64,000 nucleotides of DNA from Yanghanlia sp047501535 (lineage in GTDB: Bacteria > Pseudomonadota > Gammaproteobacteria > Burkholderiales > Burkholderiaceae_B), in the NCBI RefSeq assembly GCF_047501535.1, contig NZ_JAZDRJ010000002.1:62001-126000 (forward strand), read 5' to 3'. Position numbers and translations under genes: made by a program. The stretch's first letter is position 1. Every line of letters starts with the position of its first letter. Under the pieces are notes generated by a model, which saw only the letters and a list, made by a program, of their open reading frames with translations, was not told the DNA's origin and made no database searches. Shown in pieces: positions 33,951-43,349 of the stretch.

Positions 33951-34325
33951 ATGGTACCTCCCCTCCCTATGCAGCAAGACTCCCCTTACGAAGAACACCA
34001 CCTGAAAGTGCTGCGTCTGCTGGAAGCCGACCCCGGCATGAACCAGCGCGAACTGGCACAAGCCTTGGGCATCAGCCTGGGAAAAACCAACTACTGCATG
34101 CGCGCTTTGCTTGGTAAAGGACTGATCAAAATGCAGAACTTCAGGAATAGTGAGAACAAGCTGGCATATGCCTACCTGTTGACACCAGCGGGCATTACAG
34201 CCAAGGCTGAACTGACGCGCAACTTCCTGAAGAAAAAAATACACGAATACGAAATACTGAAGCAGGAAATTGAAGAGCTGAAGACCGAAGCCAGCCAGCA
34301 CCCTCAGGAAGAGCAGCCCAAATGA
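33951..34325 (+). CDS. EPS-associated MarR-family regulator, copy 1
   Basis: 124 residues; ATG 33969 is an alternative start, weakly favoured because it is kept in the decayed duplicate. Winged helix: NQRELAQALGISLGKTNYCMRALLGKGLIKMQNF (about 36-69), then a coiled-coil-like C-terminus with many E and K. This small regulator type begins many exopolysaccharide operons in beta- and gammaproteobacteria. A paralog at 59933-60253 begins a second operon. Overlaps the flippase gene by ATGA. Confidence 0.85.
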   Translation: MVPPLPMQQDSPYEEHHLKVLRLLEADPGMNQRELAQALGISLGKTNYCMRALLGKGLIKMQNFRNSENKLAYAYLLTPAGITAKAELTRNFLKKKIHEYEILKQEIEELKTEASQHPQEEQPK

Positions 34326-36121
34326 TCAAACAACTCTTCCAGCTTCTCACCCCCGAGCAGCGCAAGCGTTTTTATGGCCTGCAAGTGCTGGTAATACTGA
34401 TGGCAGTAATGGAGCTCTTTGGAATCGCATCAATCGGCCCCTTTATGGCACTGGTAGCCGAACCCAAGCTGATAGAAACTAACCATACTATTGCCACCAT
34501 CTACCAATTCAGCGGCTTGCAAAGCACCAACCAGTTCTTATTTGCAACAGGGCTAGGCGTGCTGGTTGCCCTGGGAATGGCTTCGGCAATCTCCATCATC
34601 ACTACCTGGCGACTATCACTTTTCGCCATGCAAACAGGTACGGAAATTTCCGATCGCCTCTACACCCACTACCTGAACCAAGACTGGCTGTTCCACGCCA
34701 GCGGCAGCAGTGCCCAGCTCACCAAGCAGGTGACCACTGAGAGCAGCCGGGTGACGCACAGCATCTTGCAACCTTTGATGCAACTTAATGCCCGCCTAGT
34801 GCTGGCTATCCTGATTGGCACCAGCATCTTGCTCTATAGCCCTGTAATCGCGATTACCGGGCTGGCAATATTTATAAGTGGTTATGTGATTATTTACCGC
34901 TTGGTTAAAAACCGCCTGCTGATTAACGGAGAGCGCCTTTCAGAGACCAGCACGCTGCGCTTCCGGCTGATGAACGAAGGGTTTGGCGGGATTAGAGATA
35001 TTCTGCTGCTTAATCGCACCCAAGATTTTATTGACCAGTTCAACGAAAGCGGAAAAACCCAGGCAAGAGCGCAAGCAGTTAACAACACCCTTAGCCAAAC
35101 CCCGCGCTATTTCATGGAACTTATCGCCTTCGGCGCCATGATAGGCTTGGTACTGGTGCTACTGAAAATGCACGATGGCGTACTGAGCCAAGTCCTTCCT
35201 GTACTTGCCGTCTATGCCTTGGCAGGTTTCAAACTCTTGCCTGCCCTGCAACAAATCTACGGCAGCATTACCACCATAAAAGGCAATGCATCAGCCTTCG
35301 AAGCGATCAAACCCGACCTTATCGCCAGCCAGAACCAAACCCACCCGCAGCCCAAGCAGGCGCATGAAAATTCAAAACTAAACACCCACGATTACACAGC
35401 CATCTGCTTGCAAGGCATAAGCTTTACCTACCCAAATGCAAGCAAACCGGCGTTAGACGACATAAACCTGACCATCCCCCTGAATACCACGGTCGGTTTC
35501 GTCGGCGAATCCGGGTCAGGCAAATCTACCGCCATCGATCTGATCCTAGGCCTGATCAAACCGGGCAAAGGTGAACTAAAGCTAGATAACACCCCAATAA
35601 CAGAAGAAAACAAACAGGCCTGGCAAGCCAATATTGGCTTCGTTCCACAAAGCATTTTTTTAAGCGAAGGCAGCATTGCAGAAAACATCGCATTCGGCAT
35701 AAAAAAATCAGAAATCAACCTGGAACAGGTGAAACAAGCATTAAAGCTTGCTCACCTAGAAGAACTCGTTAATAGCCTGGCCGATGGCCTTAACACCAAG
35801 GTAGGCGAACGCGGAGTCAAGCTTTCTGGAGGCCAGCGTCAGCGCATCGGAATCGCCCGCGCCTTGTACAACAATGCCAGCGTACTTGTCTTCGATGAAG
35901 CCACCAGTGCCCTTGACGGGATCACCGAAAAAATTATTATGGATGCCATTCATGAGCTCAGCGGCCAGCGCACCATTATTCTAATTGCACACCGCCTGAA
36001 AACTGTAAAACCCTGCAGCCACATTTTCTTAATGGAAAAAGGCAAGCTCGTTGATCAGGGCAGCTACCCAGAGTTAGTCGAAAAAAACTCGAAATTCCAA
36101 AAAATGGCTCAATTTGCCTGA
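34322..36121 (+). CDS. ABC-type glycan flippase (PglK/MsbA-like)
   Basis: 599 residues. Six membrane helices over about 1-310 (GLQVLVILMAVMELFGIASIGPFMALV first), then an ATPase domain with Walker A GESGSGKST, signature LSGGQRQRIGIA, Walker B VLVFDEATSALD and LIAHRL. The half-transporter dimer would flip lipid-linked oligosaccharide across the inner membrane. It sits between the regulator and pse genes. A separate Wzx-type flippase at 61515-62840 suggests two export routes. Confidence 0.88.
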   Translation: MIKQLFQLLTPEQRKRFYGLQVLVILMAVMELFGIASIGPFMALVAEPKLIETNHTIATIYQFSGLQSTNQFLFATGLGVLVALGMASAISIITTWRLSLFAMQTGTEISDRLYTHYLNQDWLFHASGSSAQLTKQVTTESSRVTHSILQPLMQLNARLVLAILIGTSILLYSPVIAITGLAIFISGYVIIYRLVKNRLLINGERLSETSTLRFRLMNEGFGGIRDILLLNRTQDFIDQFNESGKTQARAQAVNNTLSQTPRYFMELIAFGAMIGLVLVLLKMHDGVLSQVLPVLAVYALAGFKLLPALQQIYGSITTIKGNASAFEAIKPDLIASQNQTHPQPKQAHENSKLNTHDYTAICLQGISFTYPNASKPALDDINLTIPLNTTVGFVGESGSGKSTAIDLILGLIKPGKGELKLDNTPITEENKQAWQANIGFVPQSIFLSEGSIAENIAFGIKKSEINLEQVKQALKLAHLEELVNSLADGLNTKVGERGVKLSGGQRQRIGIARALYNNASVLVFDEATSALDGITEKIIMDAIHELSGQRTIILIAHRLKTVKPCSHIFLMEKGKLVDQGSYPELVEKNSKFQKMAQFA

Positions 36122-36151
36122 TTACATAAAGCAACACACAAGAGACGCTTG

Positions 36152-37150
36152 ATGCTAAAAAACTCCACTATCCTCATCACCGGCGGCACCGGCTCATTCG
36201 GCAACACCTTTGTTCCCATGACCCTGGCCAAATACAATCCCAAAAAAATAATCATCTTCTCCCGTGATGAGATGAAGCAATGGGACATGGCGAAAAATTA
36301 CGGAAACGATGATCGCGTGCGTTTCTTCATTGGTGATGTCCGCGACAAAGACCGCCTGTACCGTGCTTTGGATGGTGTGGATTACGTTGTTCACGCGGCG
36401 GCAACCAAAATCGTTCCCACCGCAGAGTACAACCCCTTTGAGTGCGTAAAAACCAATGTGATAGGTGCCATGAACTTGATCGATGCCAGCATCGACAAAA
36501 AGGTCAAGGGCGTAGTTGCACTCTCGACCGACAAAGCCAGCAGCCCGATCAACCTGTATGGTGCCACCAAACTTACTTCAGACAAACTTTTTGTTGCAGG
36601 AAATTCCTATTCAGGCGAGCATGGCACGCGCTTTTCCGTGGTGCGCTACGGCAATGTCATGGGATCCCGCGGTTCGGTAATTCCATTCTTTATGTCGATC
36701 AAAGACAACGGCGTACTACCGATTACTGACGAGCGTATGACCCGCTTCATGATCTCTCTGGAGCAAGGTGTTGAACTGGTTTGGCATGCATTTGAAGACA
36801 TGATTGGCGGAGAAATCTACGTGAAGAAAATCCCGTCGATGAAGGTGACAGACCTTGCCCGGATAATTGCGCCTGAATGCAAACAGGAAATCATCGGCAT
36901 CCGCCCCGGCGAAAAATTGCATGAACAGATGATCAGTGCCGAAGACTCTTACTACACCTACGAATACCCTGAACATTACAAAATCCTGCCGACTATCAAC
37001 CACTGGGCCACAGACCCCAAACGAATCAAAGATGGCAAAAAAGTGCCCGAAGACTTTGTCTACGCAAGCGACAACAATAGCGATTGGATGAGCGATGGCG
37101 ACTTGCAAGCCTGGCTTGAAGAGAACAAAGAGAAGATCGGGAGTATCTAG
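36152..37150 (+). CDS. pseB: UDP-N-acetylglucosamine 4,6-dehydratase (inverting)
   Basis: 332 residues from ATG 36152. GGTGSFGNTFV (about 11-21) binds NADP; the active site includes LSTDKASSPINLYGATK, in which Asp, Lys and Tyr are kept. It converts UDP-GlcNAc into the 4-keto-6-deoxy-L-arabino sugar, step one of pseudaminic acid synthesis. The next genes pseC, pseF, pseG and pseI follow in order. Confidence 0.95.
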   Translation: MLKNSTILITGGTGSFGNTFVPMTLAKYNPKKIIIFSRDEMKQWDMAKNYGNDDRVRFFIGDVRDKDRLYRALDGVDYVVHAAATKIVPTAEYNPFECVKTNVIGAMNLIDASIDKKVKGVVALSTDKASSPINLYGATKLTSDKLFVAGNSYSGEHGTRFSVVRYGNVMGSRGSVIPFFMSIKDNGVLPITDERMTRFMISLEQGVELVWHAFEDMIGGEIYVKKIPSMKVTDLARIIAPECKQEIIGIRPGEKLHEQMISAEDSYYTYEYPEHYKILPTINHWATDPKRIKDGKKVPEDFVYASDNNSDWMSDGDLQAWLEENKEKIGSI

Positions 37151-37153
37151 GCC

Positions 37154-38314
37154 ATGATTCCATACGGCAGACAGGACATTACCCAAGCTGACATTGACGC
37201 CGTGGTAAGTGTTCTGCAATCCGACTTCCTTACGCAAGGGCCACAAGTTCCCGCTTTTGAGCAAACGGTTGCTAATCATGTGGGCGCAAAATACGCAGTT
37301 GCAGTCAATAGTGCGACTTCGGCCTTGCATATTGCCTGCCTCGCGCTCGGCTTGGAGCAAGGAGACTGGCTCTGGACCTCGCCTATCACCTTTGTCGCAT
37401 CAGCCAACTGCGGCTTGTATTGTGGTGCGGAGGTGGATTTTGTTGATATTGACCCTCACACTTACAACCTGTGCCCAAAAGCACTGCAAGATAAGTTGGA
37501 AATAGCCGAGCGTCAAGGCAAGCTGCCCAAAGTTGTCGTGGCGGTACACCTGTGTGGCCAGCCGTGTGACATGCAGGCCATCCATGCCCTGGCGCAGCGC
37601 TATGGCATCAAGGTCATAGAGGACGCCTCCCACGCCATCGGCGGCAAGTACCGGAATGAGTTCATCGGCAACTGCCGCTACAGCGACATCACCGTTTTCA
37701 GTTTCCACCCCGTCAAGATCATCACCACCGCCGAAGGCGGCATGGCGCTGACCAACGACGCAGAGTTGGCGAACAGGATGGCGCTGCTGCGCAGCCACGG
37801 CATTACTCGTGAACCAGCGCAGATGACCCATGAGGCCGATGGTCCCTGGTACTACCAGCAGATCGATCTGGGCTTCAACTACCGGATGACCGAGCTACAG
37901 GCCGCCCTCGGCAACAGTCAGATGGAGCGCCTGGATCAGTTCGTGGCGCGTCGTCACCAGTTGGCCAACCGCTACGACGACTTGCTCGCCGGCCTGCCCG
38001 TCACCACCCCCTGGCAGCATCCGGACAGCTACTCCGGTCTGCACCTCTATGTCATCCGCCTGCAGCTGGACAAGATCACCAGGACCCATCGCCAGGTGTT
38101 CGAAGCGCTGCGCGAACAGGGCATTGGCGTGAACCTGCATTACATCCCGGTGCATCTTCAGCCGTACTACCAGCGCATGGGCTTCCAGGCCGGAGACTTC
38201 CCCGAGGCGGAAAGCTACTACGCCAAAGCCATCAGCTTGCCGATGTTCCAAACCATGACCGAGGCGCAGCAGGATGAGGTCGTCGCAGCCGTGCGCAAGG
38301 CAGTAGCAGCATGA
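37154..38314 (+). CDS. pseC: PseC aminotransferase (4-amino-altrosamine forming)
   Basis: 386 residues, DegT/DnrJ family. IPYGRQDITQADIDAV at the start, HLCGQPCDM and FHPVKIITTAEGGM with the PLP lysine identify PseC. It aminates C4 of the PseB product. Begins 3 bases after pseB and overlaps pseF by ATGA. The second half looks more GC-rich than the first, a possible recombination point. Confidence 0.95.
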   Translation: MIPYGRQDITQADIDAVVSVLQSDFLTQGPQVPAFEQTVANHVGAKYAVAVNSATSALHIACLALGLEQGDWLWTSPITFVASANCGLYCGAEVDFVDIDPHTYNLCPKALQDKLEIAERQGKLPKVVVAVHLCGQPCDMQAIHALAQRYGIKVIEDASHAIGGKYRNEFIGNCRYSDITVFSFHPVKIITTAEGGMALTNDAELANRMALLRSHGITREPAQMTHEADGPWYYQQIDLGFNYRMTELQAALGNSQMERLDQFVARRHQLANRYDDLLAGLPVTTPWQHPDSYSGLHLYVIRLQLDKITRTHRQVFEALREQGIGVNLHYIPVHLQPYYQRMGFQAGDFPEAESYYAKAISLPMFQTMTEAQQDEVVAAVRKAVAA

Positions 38315-39003
38315 AGCTGGCGATCATCCCGGCCCGAGGCGGCAGCAAGCGGATACTCCGCAAGAACATCAAACCGTTCTGCGGCAAGCCGATGATCGCC
38401 TGGTCCATCGAAGCCGCCCTGGAAAGTGGCTGTTTCGACCACATCATCGTATCAACGGACGACGACGAGATTGCCGAGGTGGCTCGCCAGTACGGTGCCG
38501 AGGTTCCTTTCATGCGGCCGCTGGAGCTGTCCGATGACCATACTGGAACCATTCCGGTGATTCGGCACGCCATCGAGATGATCAACAGCCAGGGGCGAAC
38601 TGTGGAACAGGCCTGCTGCCTGTACGCCACAGCGCCCTTCATTCGCGCCGAAGATCTGCGACGGGGGCTGGAGATCCTGCAGGGTAGCGGGAGCGATTAC
38701 GCGTTCTCGGTAACCAGCTATGCCTTCCCCATCCAGCGCGCCCTTCGTCTCACTCGCGAAGGGAGAGTCGAAATGTTCAATCCTGAACACTTCACCACTC
38801 GCTCGCAGGACCTGGAGGAGGCCTATCACGATGCTGGTCAGTTCTATTGGGGCCGTGCCGATGCCTGGCTGCAGGGCAAGATGATCTTCAATCCGGCTTC
38901 GCTGCCAGTGATGCTGCCCCGTCATCGGGTCCAGGACATCGACACGCCGGAAGACTGGCTGCGAGCCGAATGGTTGTTCAAAGCCATGAAGGCGCAGGGC
39001 TGA
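38311..39003 (+). CDS. pseF: Pseudaminic acid cytidylyltransferase
   Basis: 230 residues. IIPARGGSKRILRKNIKPFCGKPMIAW is the CMP-sialate synthetase-type nucleotide site; DIDTPEDW near the end binds metal. It activates pseudaminic acid with CTP. The stop overlaps the pseG start (TGATG). Confidence 0.95.
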   Translation: MKLAIIPARGGSKRILRKNIKPFCGKPMIAWSIEAALESGCFDHIIVSTDDDEIAEVARQYGAEVPFMRPLELSDDHTGTIPVIRHAIEMINSQGRTVEQACCLYATAPFIRAEDLRRGLEILQGSGSDYAFSVTSYAFPIQRALRLTREGRVEMFNPEHFTTRSQDLEEAYHDAGQFYWGRADAWLQGKMIFNPASLPVMLPRHRVQDIDTPEDWLRAEWLFKAMKAQG

Positions 39004-40115
39004 TGAACGTTGTCTTTCGCGCCGACGCATCTATCGAGATAGGCACCGGCCATGTGATGCGCTGCCTGACATTGGCTGATGCGCTTGCTGCACGAGGAGC
39101 CAACTGCCAGTTCATAAGCCGTGCACACCTAGGTAACCTGATCGAGTTCGTCCGCAGCCGAGGCTACACCGTACATGCCTTGTCGGAACCGCAAGCATCC
39201 GATAAGGCGCTCCTCCTAAACAACGAGACGCAACAGCCCACACATAGCCACTGGCTCGGTGCCACCCAGGCTCAGGATGCCGAAGCCTGCGCGCCCATCC
39301 TTGCCGATCTCCAGCCGGATTGGTTGATCCTGGACCATTACGCACTTGATGCCCGCTGGGAGCGTGCGCTCAAGCCCCATTACCGACGGCTGATGGTCAT
39401 CGATGACCTGGCCGACCGACCGCACGAGTGCAACCTGCTGCTGGATCAGACCTATTCCCGCAAGGCCGAGGACTACCGTGCATGGGTGCCAGCCAGCTGC
39501 GCCCTTCTGTGCGGCTCGCAATACGCCCTGCTGCGCCCGGAATTTGCCGCACTGCGCCCCTACAGCCTGCAACGCCGCGCCGAAACGCAATTACGCCAGT
39601 TGCTGATCACCATGGGCGGCGTCGACAAGGACAACGCCACTGGCCAGGTACTTGAGGCACTGCGTTCCTGCCCACTCCCGGCAGACTGCCGAATCACCGT
39701 AGTCATGGGCGCAACCGCGCCCTGGCTGGCCGAAGTAGAACGGGTGGCACACGACATGCCGTGGTCGACGCAAGTAGAGGTTGGGGTAAAAGACATGGCG
39801 CAACTTATGGCTGATAGTGACCTGGCGATAGGGGCGGCGGGGGCGACTTCCTGGGAGCGTTGCTGTCTTGGACTCCCAACCATAATGTTGGTGCTGGCAG
39901 ACAATCAACGCGCTATCGCGCAAGCCCTGTATTACAGCGGAGCGGCACAGCTGGTTGATGGCAAAGAATTAGAGAGGCAACCGTTAATCTCTCCTCAACT
40001 TATCGAGTCTCGAAAACTTTCCTCAATGACTACGGCAGCACTAGCTGTTACCGATGGACTAGGGGCAGTGCGAGTCATCGAAAACCTTACCAACAAGGCT
40101 AAATATGAGAATTAG
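39003..40115 (+). CDS. pseG: PseG UDP-sugar hydrolase
   Basis: 370 residues from ATG 39003; the frame extends upstream into pseF but that is rejected. GHVMRCLTLADAL holds the catalytic histidine (about residue 17), and DHYALDARWE and GVDKDNATGQVLEAL are typical. A GT-B fold enzyme that removes UDP from the 2,4-diamido-altropyranose intermediate. No acetyltransferase domain (PseH) is fused here. Its end overlaps the formyltransferase gene. Confidence 0.93.
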   Translation: MNVVFRADASIEIGTGHVMRCLTLADALAARGANCQFISRAHLGNLIEFVRSRGYTVHALSEPQASDKALLLNNETQQPTHSHWLGATQAQDAEACAPILADLQPDWLILDHYALDARWERALKPHYRRLMVIDDLADRPHECNLLLDQTYSRKAEDYRAWVPASCALLCGSQYALLRPEFAALRPYSLQRRAETQLRQLLITMGGVDKDNATGQVLEALRSCPLPADCRITVVMGATAPWLAEVERVAHDMPWSTQVEVGVKDMAQLMADSDLAIGAAGATSWERCCLGLPTIMLVLADNQRAIAQALYYSGAAQLVDGKELERQPLISPQLIESRKLSSMTTAALAVTDGLGAVRVIENLTNKAKYEN

Positions 40116-40749
40116 TCTGCTGTGTAGCGACGAGCAGCACCCCGTGAACGAGTATCTGCATAGCTGGATTGCGAAACAGAAAAACGCTCATGAGATCGAG
40201 ATCGTTCGGAAAAAAAGCGACCTTTCTGGCGGCGATATTCTGTTTCTGATTTCCTGCTCCGAGATTGTAAGCGCCGCTGATCGCTCGGCCTACCGCGCCA
40301 GCCTCGTGCTGCATGCAAGTGACCTTCCCAAAGGCCGAGGCTGGAGCCCGTACATTTGGGAGATCATCGGGGGCGCGGAGGAAATCACCCTCAGTCTTCT
40401 GGAGGCCGAAGACAAGGTCGACAGTGGCCGCATCTGGCAGAAGGTCCGATTTGCAATTCCCAAGGACGCGCTTTGGGATGAGATAAATAAGTGTCTGTTC
40501 GGCGCCGAAATTGAGCTCATCGATTTTGCAGTGCGGGAGTTCAGCAGCATCATGCCTGTGGAGCAAGACATTAGTATCGAGCCTACGTATTACCCGCGTC
40601 GCTCACCCTCCGACAGTCAAATCGACCCGTCAAAAAGTATCGCTAGTCAATTCGACAGGATTCGGGTCTGTGATCCGCAGCGCTTTCCCGCGTTCTTCGA
40701 GCTGCACGGCAAGAAATACAAAATTGTACTGGAGAAGTTCAATGGTTAA
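40105..40749 (+). CDS. Formyltransferase-fold enzyme, probable N-formyl variant of the PseH step
   Basis: 214 residues. LVLHASDLPKGRGWSPYIWEIIGG carries the histidine of the formyltransferase catalytic set, and ALEAEDK-type text ending VDSGRIW supplies the aspartate, as in methionyl-tRNA and sugar N-formyltransferases. The usual asparagine two residues before the histidine is replaced by valine. It overlaps pseG by 11 bases and pseI by 8. No pseH acetyltransferase gene is present, so this protein probably formylates the 4-amine that becomes N7 of pseudaminic acid. N-formyl pseudaminic acids are known in Pseudomonas. Confidence 0.82.
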   Translation: MRISLLCSDEQHPVNEYLHSWIAKQKNAHEIEIVRKKSDLSGGDILFLISCSEIVSAADRSAYRASLVLHASDLPKGRGWSPYIWEIIGGAEEITLSLLEAEDKVDSGRIWQKVRFAIPKDALWDEINKCLFGAEIELIDFAVREFSSIMPVEQDISIEPTYYPRRSPSDSQIDPSKSIASQFDRIRVCDPQRFPAFFELHGKKYKIVLEKFNG

Positions 40750-41806
40750 CCGCATCAACATCGATGGCCGTGATATTGGTGACGGCTGCGCTCCTTACAT
40801 CATCGCCGAAATGTCCGCCAACCATAACGGTGATCTCAAGGCAGCTCTGCGCATCATTGAGGAAGCCAAGCGTGCAGGGGCTGATGCGATAAAGATCCAG
40901 ACCTATCGCCCCGATACCATTACATTGAAATCTGACTTGCCTGATTTCCAAATTACTGACGGTTTGTGGGCTGGTAGAACGCTCTATGACCTGTACGAGT
41001 GGGCGCATACCCCCTGGGAATGGCACAAGCCGCTGTTCGAGCATGCGCGTAAGAACGAAATCACGATCTTCAGCTCGCCCTTCGACAACACTGCCGTCGA
41101 CCTGCTTGAAGACCTCAACGCCCCTGCCTACAAGATTGCCTCCTTCGAGGCTGTTGACTTGCCATTGATCAAATACGTGGCCAGCACTGGCAAGCCGATG
41201 ATTATTTCCACCGGCATGGCTGATGCTGAAGAAATCCAAGAAGCCGTCGAAGCTGCACGCGAAGGCGGTTGTAAAGAGTTGGCGATTCTTCATTGCGTTA
41301 GCGGTTACCCAGCGCCGGCGGAGGATTACAACCTGCGAACCATACCGGACATGATTCAGCGCTTTGGACTGGTTACTGGGCTTTCCGACCATACATTGGA
41401 CAACACCACCGCTATCGCCAGCGTGGTGCTCGGCGCTTCAATCATCGAAAAGCATTTCACGCTCGACCGTAGTGGCGGTGGGCCGGACGACAGTTTCTCG
41501 CTGGAGCCGGCAGAGCTTGCGGCCCTGTGTCGCGACAGCAAAACTGCTTGGGCCGCACTAGGTGAGATAAGTTACGCTCGTAAATCGAGCGAGCAGAGCA
41601 ACGCCCAATTCCGCCGCTCTTTGTACTTTGTGAAAGATATGAAGGCTGGAGATGTGATTACCGAGGATTGCGTTCGGAGTGTTCGGCCAGGATATGGGTT
41701 GGCACCGAAGTATTTGGATGAAGTGATTGGAAAAGTGGTTGGATGTGAGGTTAGCGCCAACACGCCCGTTACTAGAGAGGCGTTGAACATCTCCCCGACC
41801 GACTGA
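40742..41806 (+). CDS. pseI: Pseudaminic acid synthase
   Basis: 354 residues from ATG 40742. IIAEMSANHNGDLKAAL, AIKIQTYRPDTITL and SSPFDNTAVDLLE mark the NeuB-type barrel; the C-terminal SAF antifreeze-like domain starts at about 295 (RRSLYFVKDMKAGDVITEDCVRSVRPG). It condenses the altrose intermediate with phosphoenolpyruvate. Last pathway gene of the cluster. Confidence 0.95.
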   Translation: MVNRINIDGRDIGDGCAPYIIAEMSANHNGDLKAALRIIEEAKRAGADAIKIQTYRPDTITLKSDLPDFQITDGLWAGRTLYDLYEWAHTPWEWHKPLFEHARKNEITIFSSPFDNTAVDLLEDLNAPAYKIASFEAVDLPLIKYVASTGKPMIISTGMADAEEIQEAVEAAREGGCKELAILHCVSGYPAPAEDYNLRTIPDMIQRFGLVTGLSDHTLDNTTAIASVVLGASIIEKHFTLDRSGGGPDDSFSLEPAELAALCRDSKTAWAALGEISYARKSSEQSNAQFRRSLYFVKDMKAGDVITEDCVRSVRPGYGLAPKYLDEVIGKVVGCEVSANTPVTREALNISPTD

Positions 41807-41904
41807 AACATTTGCATTAGACACTTAAGCTGAAAAGTACTGCTGGCTCATTAGGTCATGTAGGATTTATTAAGAAAAACGAGCCTTGACCACTTAACAT
41901 AGAA

Positions 41905-43164
41905 ATGTTTAAAATAAAATCAAAAATAAAAAAGCTACGCCATATAAACATAAAAGACACTAGCAAAAAAATAAAAAAATGTGATGTTTTATTATTTTGC
42001 CATGACGCAGACAGGGGAGTTGATTTAAATGGGAAAGCCTACTCACCCTTAATAGATTCATTTAGAGAAGAGCTAGAGAAGTTAGGTTACGTGTGCCAGA
42101 CGATAGCACACCCCTGGTCGAAATTAGGTGCTGCCGAAGCCTTTGGAAGCCCCATATTATGCAATTTCAGTTTCTTATTATCACTAATATATAAAAAAAT
42201 AGGAATAAGCAAAAATTCTACTATTAATTTTTATAAAAAGATTTTTGAAAAATCCAGCCCTAATATCATTATCACCATCGGATGCAACGACATTTTATGT
42301 GAAGCAGCATGGGATTTAGGTATTTTTCATGTTGAATTACTTCATGGAATAGGATACAACCCTATACCTTGGAACTGGGACAAAAAAAATAAAAAAAACT
42401 TACCTCGAGCAATACTATCACTAGACACAGTATCAACAAAGACTTTTAGCGCGCTCGAGAAAAAAGGCGTAAAAATAATTGAAATAGAACACCCATTTCT
42501 TAAAAGATTCAATAAAGAAAACGCAAAATCTTTACCAGAAGAATGGAAGCCCCCGCTATCAAATAAAAATTACGAAAAAGAAATACTTATTTCTTTGCAA
42601 TGGGGTTACGCATCCGGCATAGACGCTAAAGATGGTTTTGATAGTAAACTAGAAAACGGCTTATTTCACAAAGAAATTGAAGATGTAATATCCTTATCTC
42701 ATGAAACAGTATATTGGCGTTTTAGATTTCATCCCGTTCAATACAGACAACCAGAAAAATATAAAAAACTATTCAATTTCATGGATAATTTCATTAAAAA
42801 GCACCCAAACTGTGACTGGGAAGAATCAACCCACAAACCTTTACCATCCATTCTCTCTCAGTGCACTGGGCATATCACAATGTGCTCTATGGTTAGCTAT
42901 GAGGCTGCATACATGGGAATTCAAACATTGGCGCTCTCCTCTATATTAAAAAAAGGAAGGAAATATGAAAACTATTTCACCGATCTCGAACAATCAGGTT
43001 ACTTAGAAAAAAAAGAAGCCACTTTCGAAGACATAAGAAATTGGGTAAATTCAGTTCAAAAAAAAGAACCCTTCTTACAATCCTCAAACACCAAAACTAT
43101 AGAGCAGGCCATAAAAATTATGTTTGAAAAATCACAACACAAACCACTCAACAAAAAATTATGA
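41905..43164 (+). CDS. Putative GT-B glycosyltransferase, candidate pseudaminyltransferase
   Basis: 419 residues, very lysine-rich and AT-rich, unlike the genes before it. CDVLLFCHDADRGVDLNGKAYSPLIDSF opens the first domain. Near the C-terminus HITMCSMVSYEAAYMGIQTLALSSI is the kind of acceptor or nucleotide loop seen in GT-B enzymes of capsule loci. I do not recognise a named family. Position directly after pseI suggests it transfers pseudaminic acid; that is inference only. An IS element begins 114 bases downstream. Confidence 0.6.
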   Translation: MFKIKSKIKKLRHINIKDTSKKIKKCDVLLFCHDADRGVDLNGKAYSPLIDSFREELEKLGYVCQTIAHPWSKLGAAEAFGSPILCNFSFLLSLIYKKIGISKNSTINFYKKIFEKSSPNIIITIGCNDILCEAAWDLGIFHVELLHGIGYNPIPWNWDKKNKKNLPRAILSLDTVSTKTFSALEKKGVKIIEIEHPFLKRFNKENAKSLPEEWKPPLSNKNYEKEILISLQWGYASGIDAKDGFDSKLENGLFHKEIEDVISLSHETVYWRFRFHPVQYRQPEKYKKLFNFMDNFIKKHPNCDWEESTHKPLPSILSQCTGHITMCSMVSYEAAYMGIQTLALSSILKKGRKYENYFTDLEQSGYLEKKEATFEDIRNWVNSVQKKEPFLQSSNTKTIEQAIKIMFEKSQHKPLNKKL

Positions 43165-43349
43165 AACTTTCGCATTATGTCGCACTATAAATAAAAAAAT
43201 AGTCAACATCTACAATAGCGTTCAAAATAGAGCAGGAATGACCTGTCCGGGAATTTCCTACCAGTAAGAACCCCCCGCTGTCAGAATAGTTGGAACCTCT
43301 ACAGATGTTAGAGTTTGAATCTCCAACCTGGGGCAGAGAGCACACTCCC

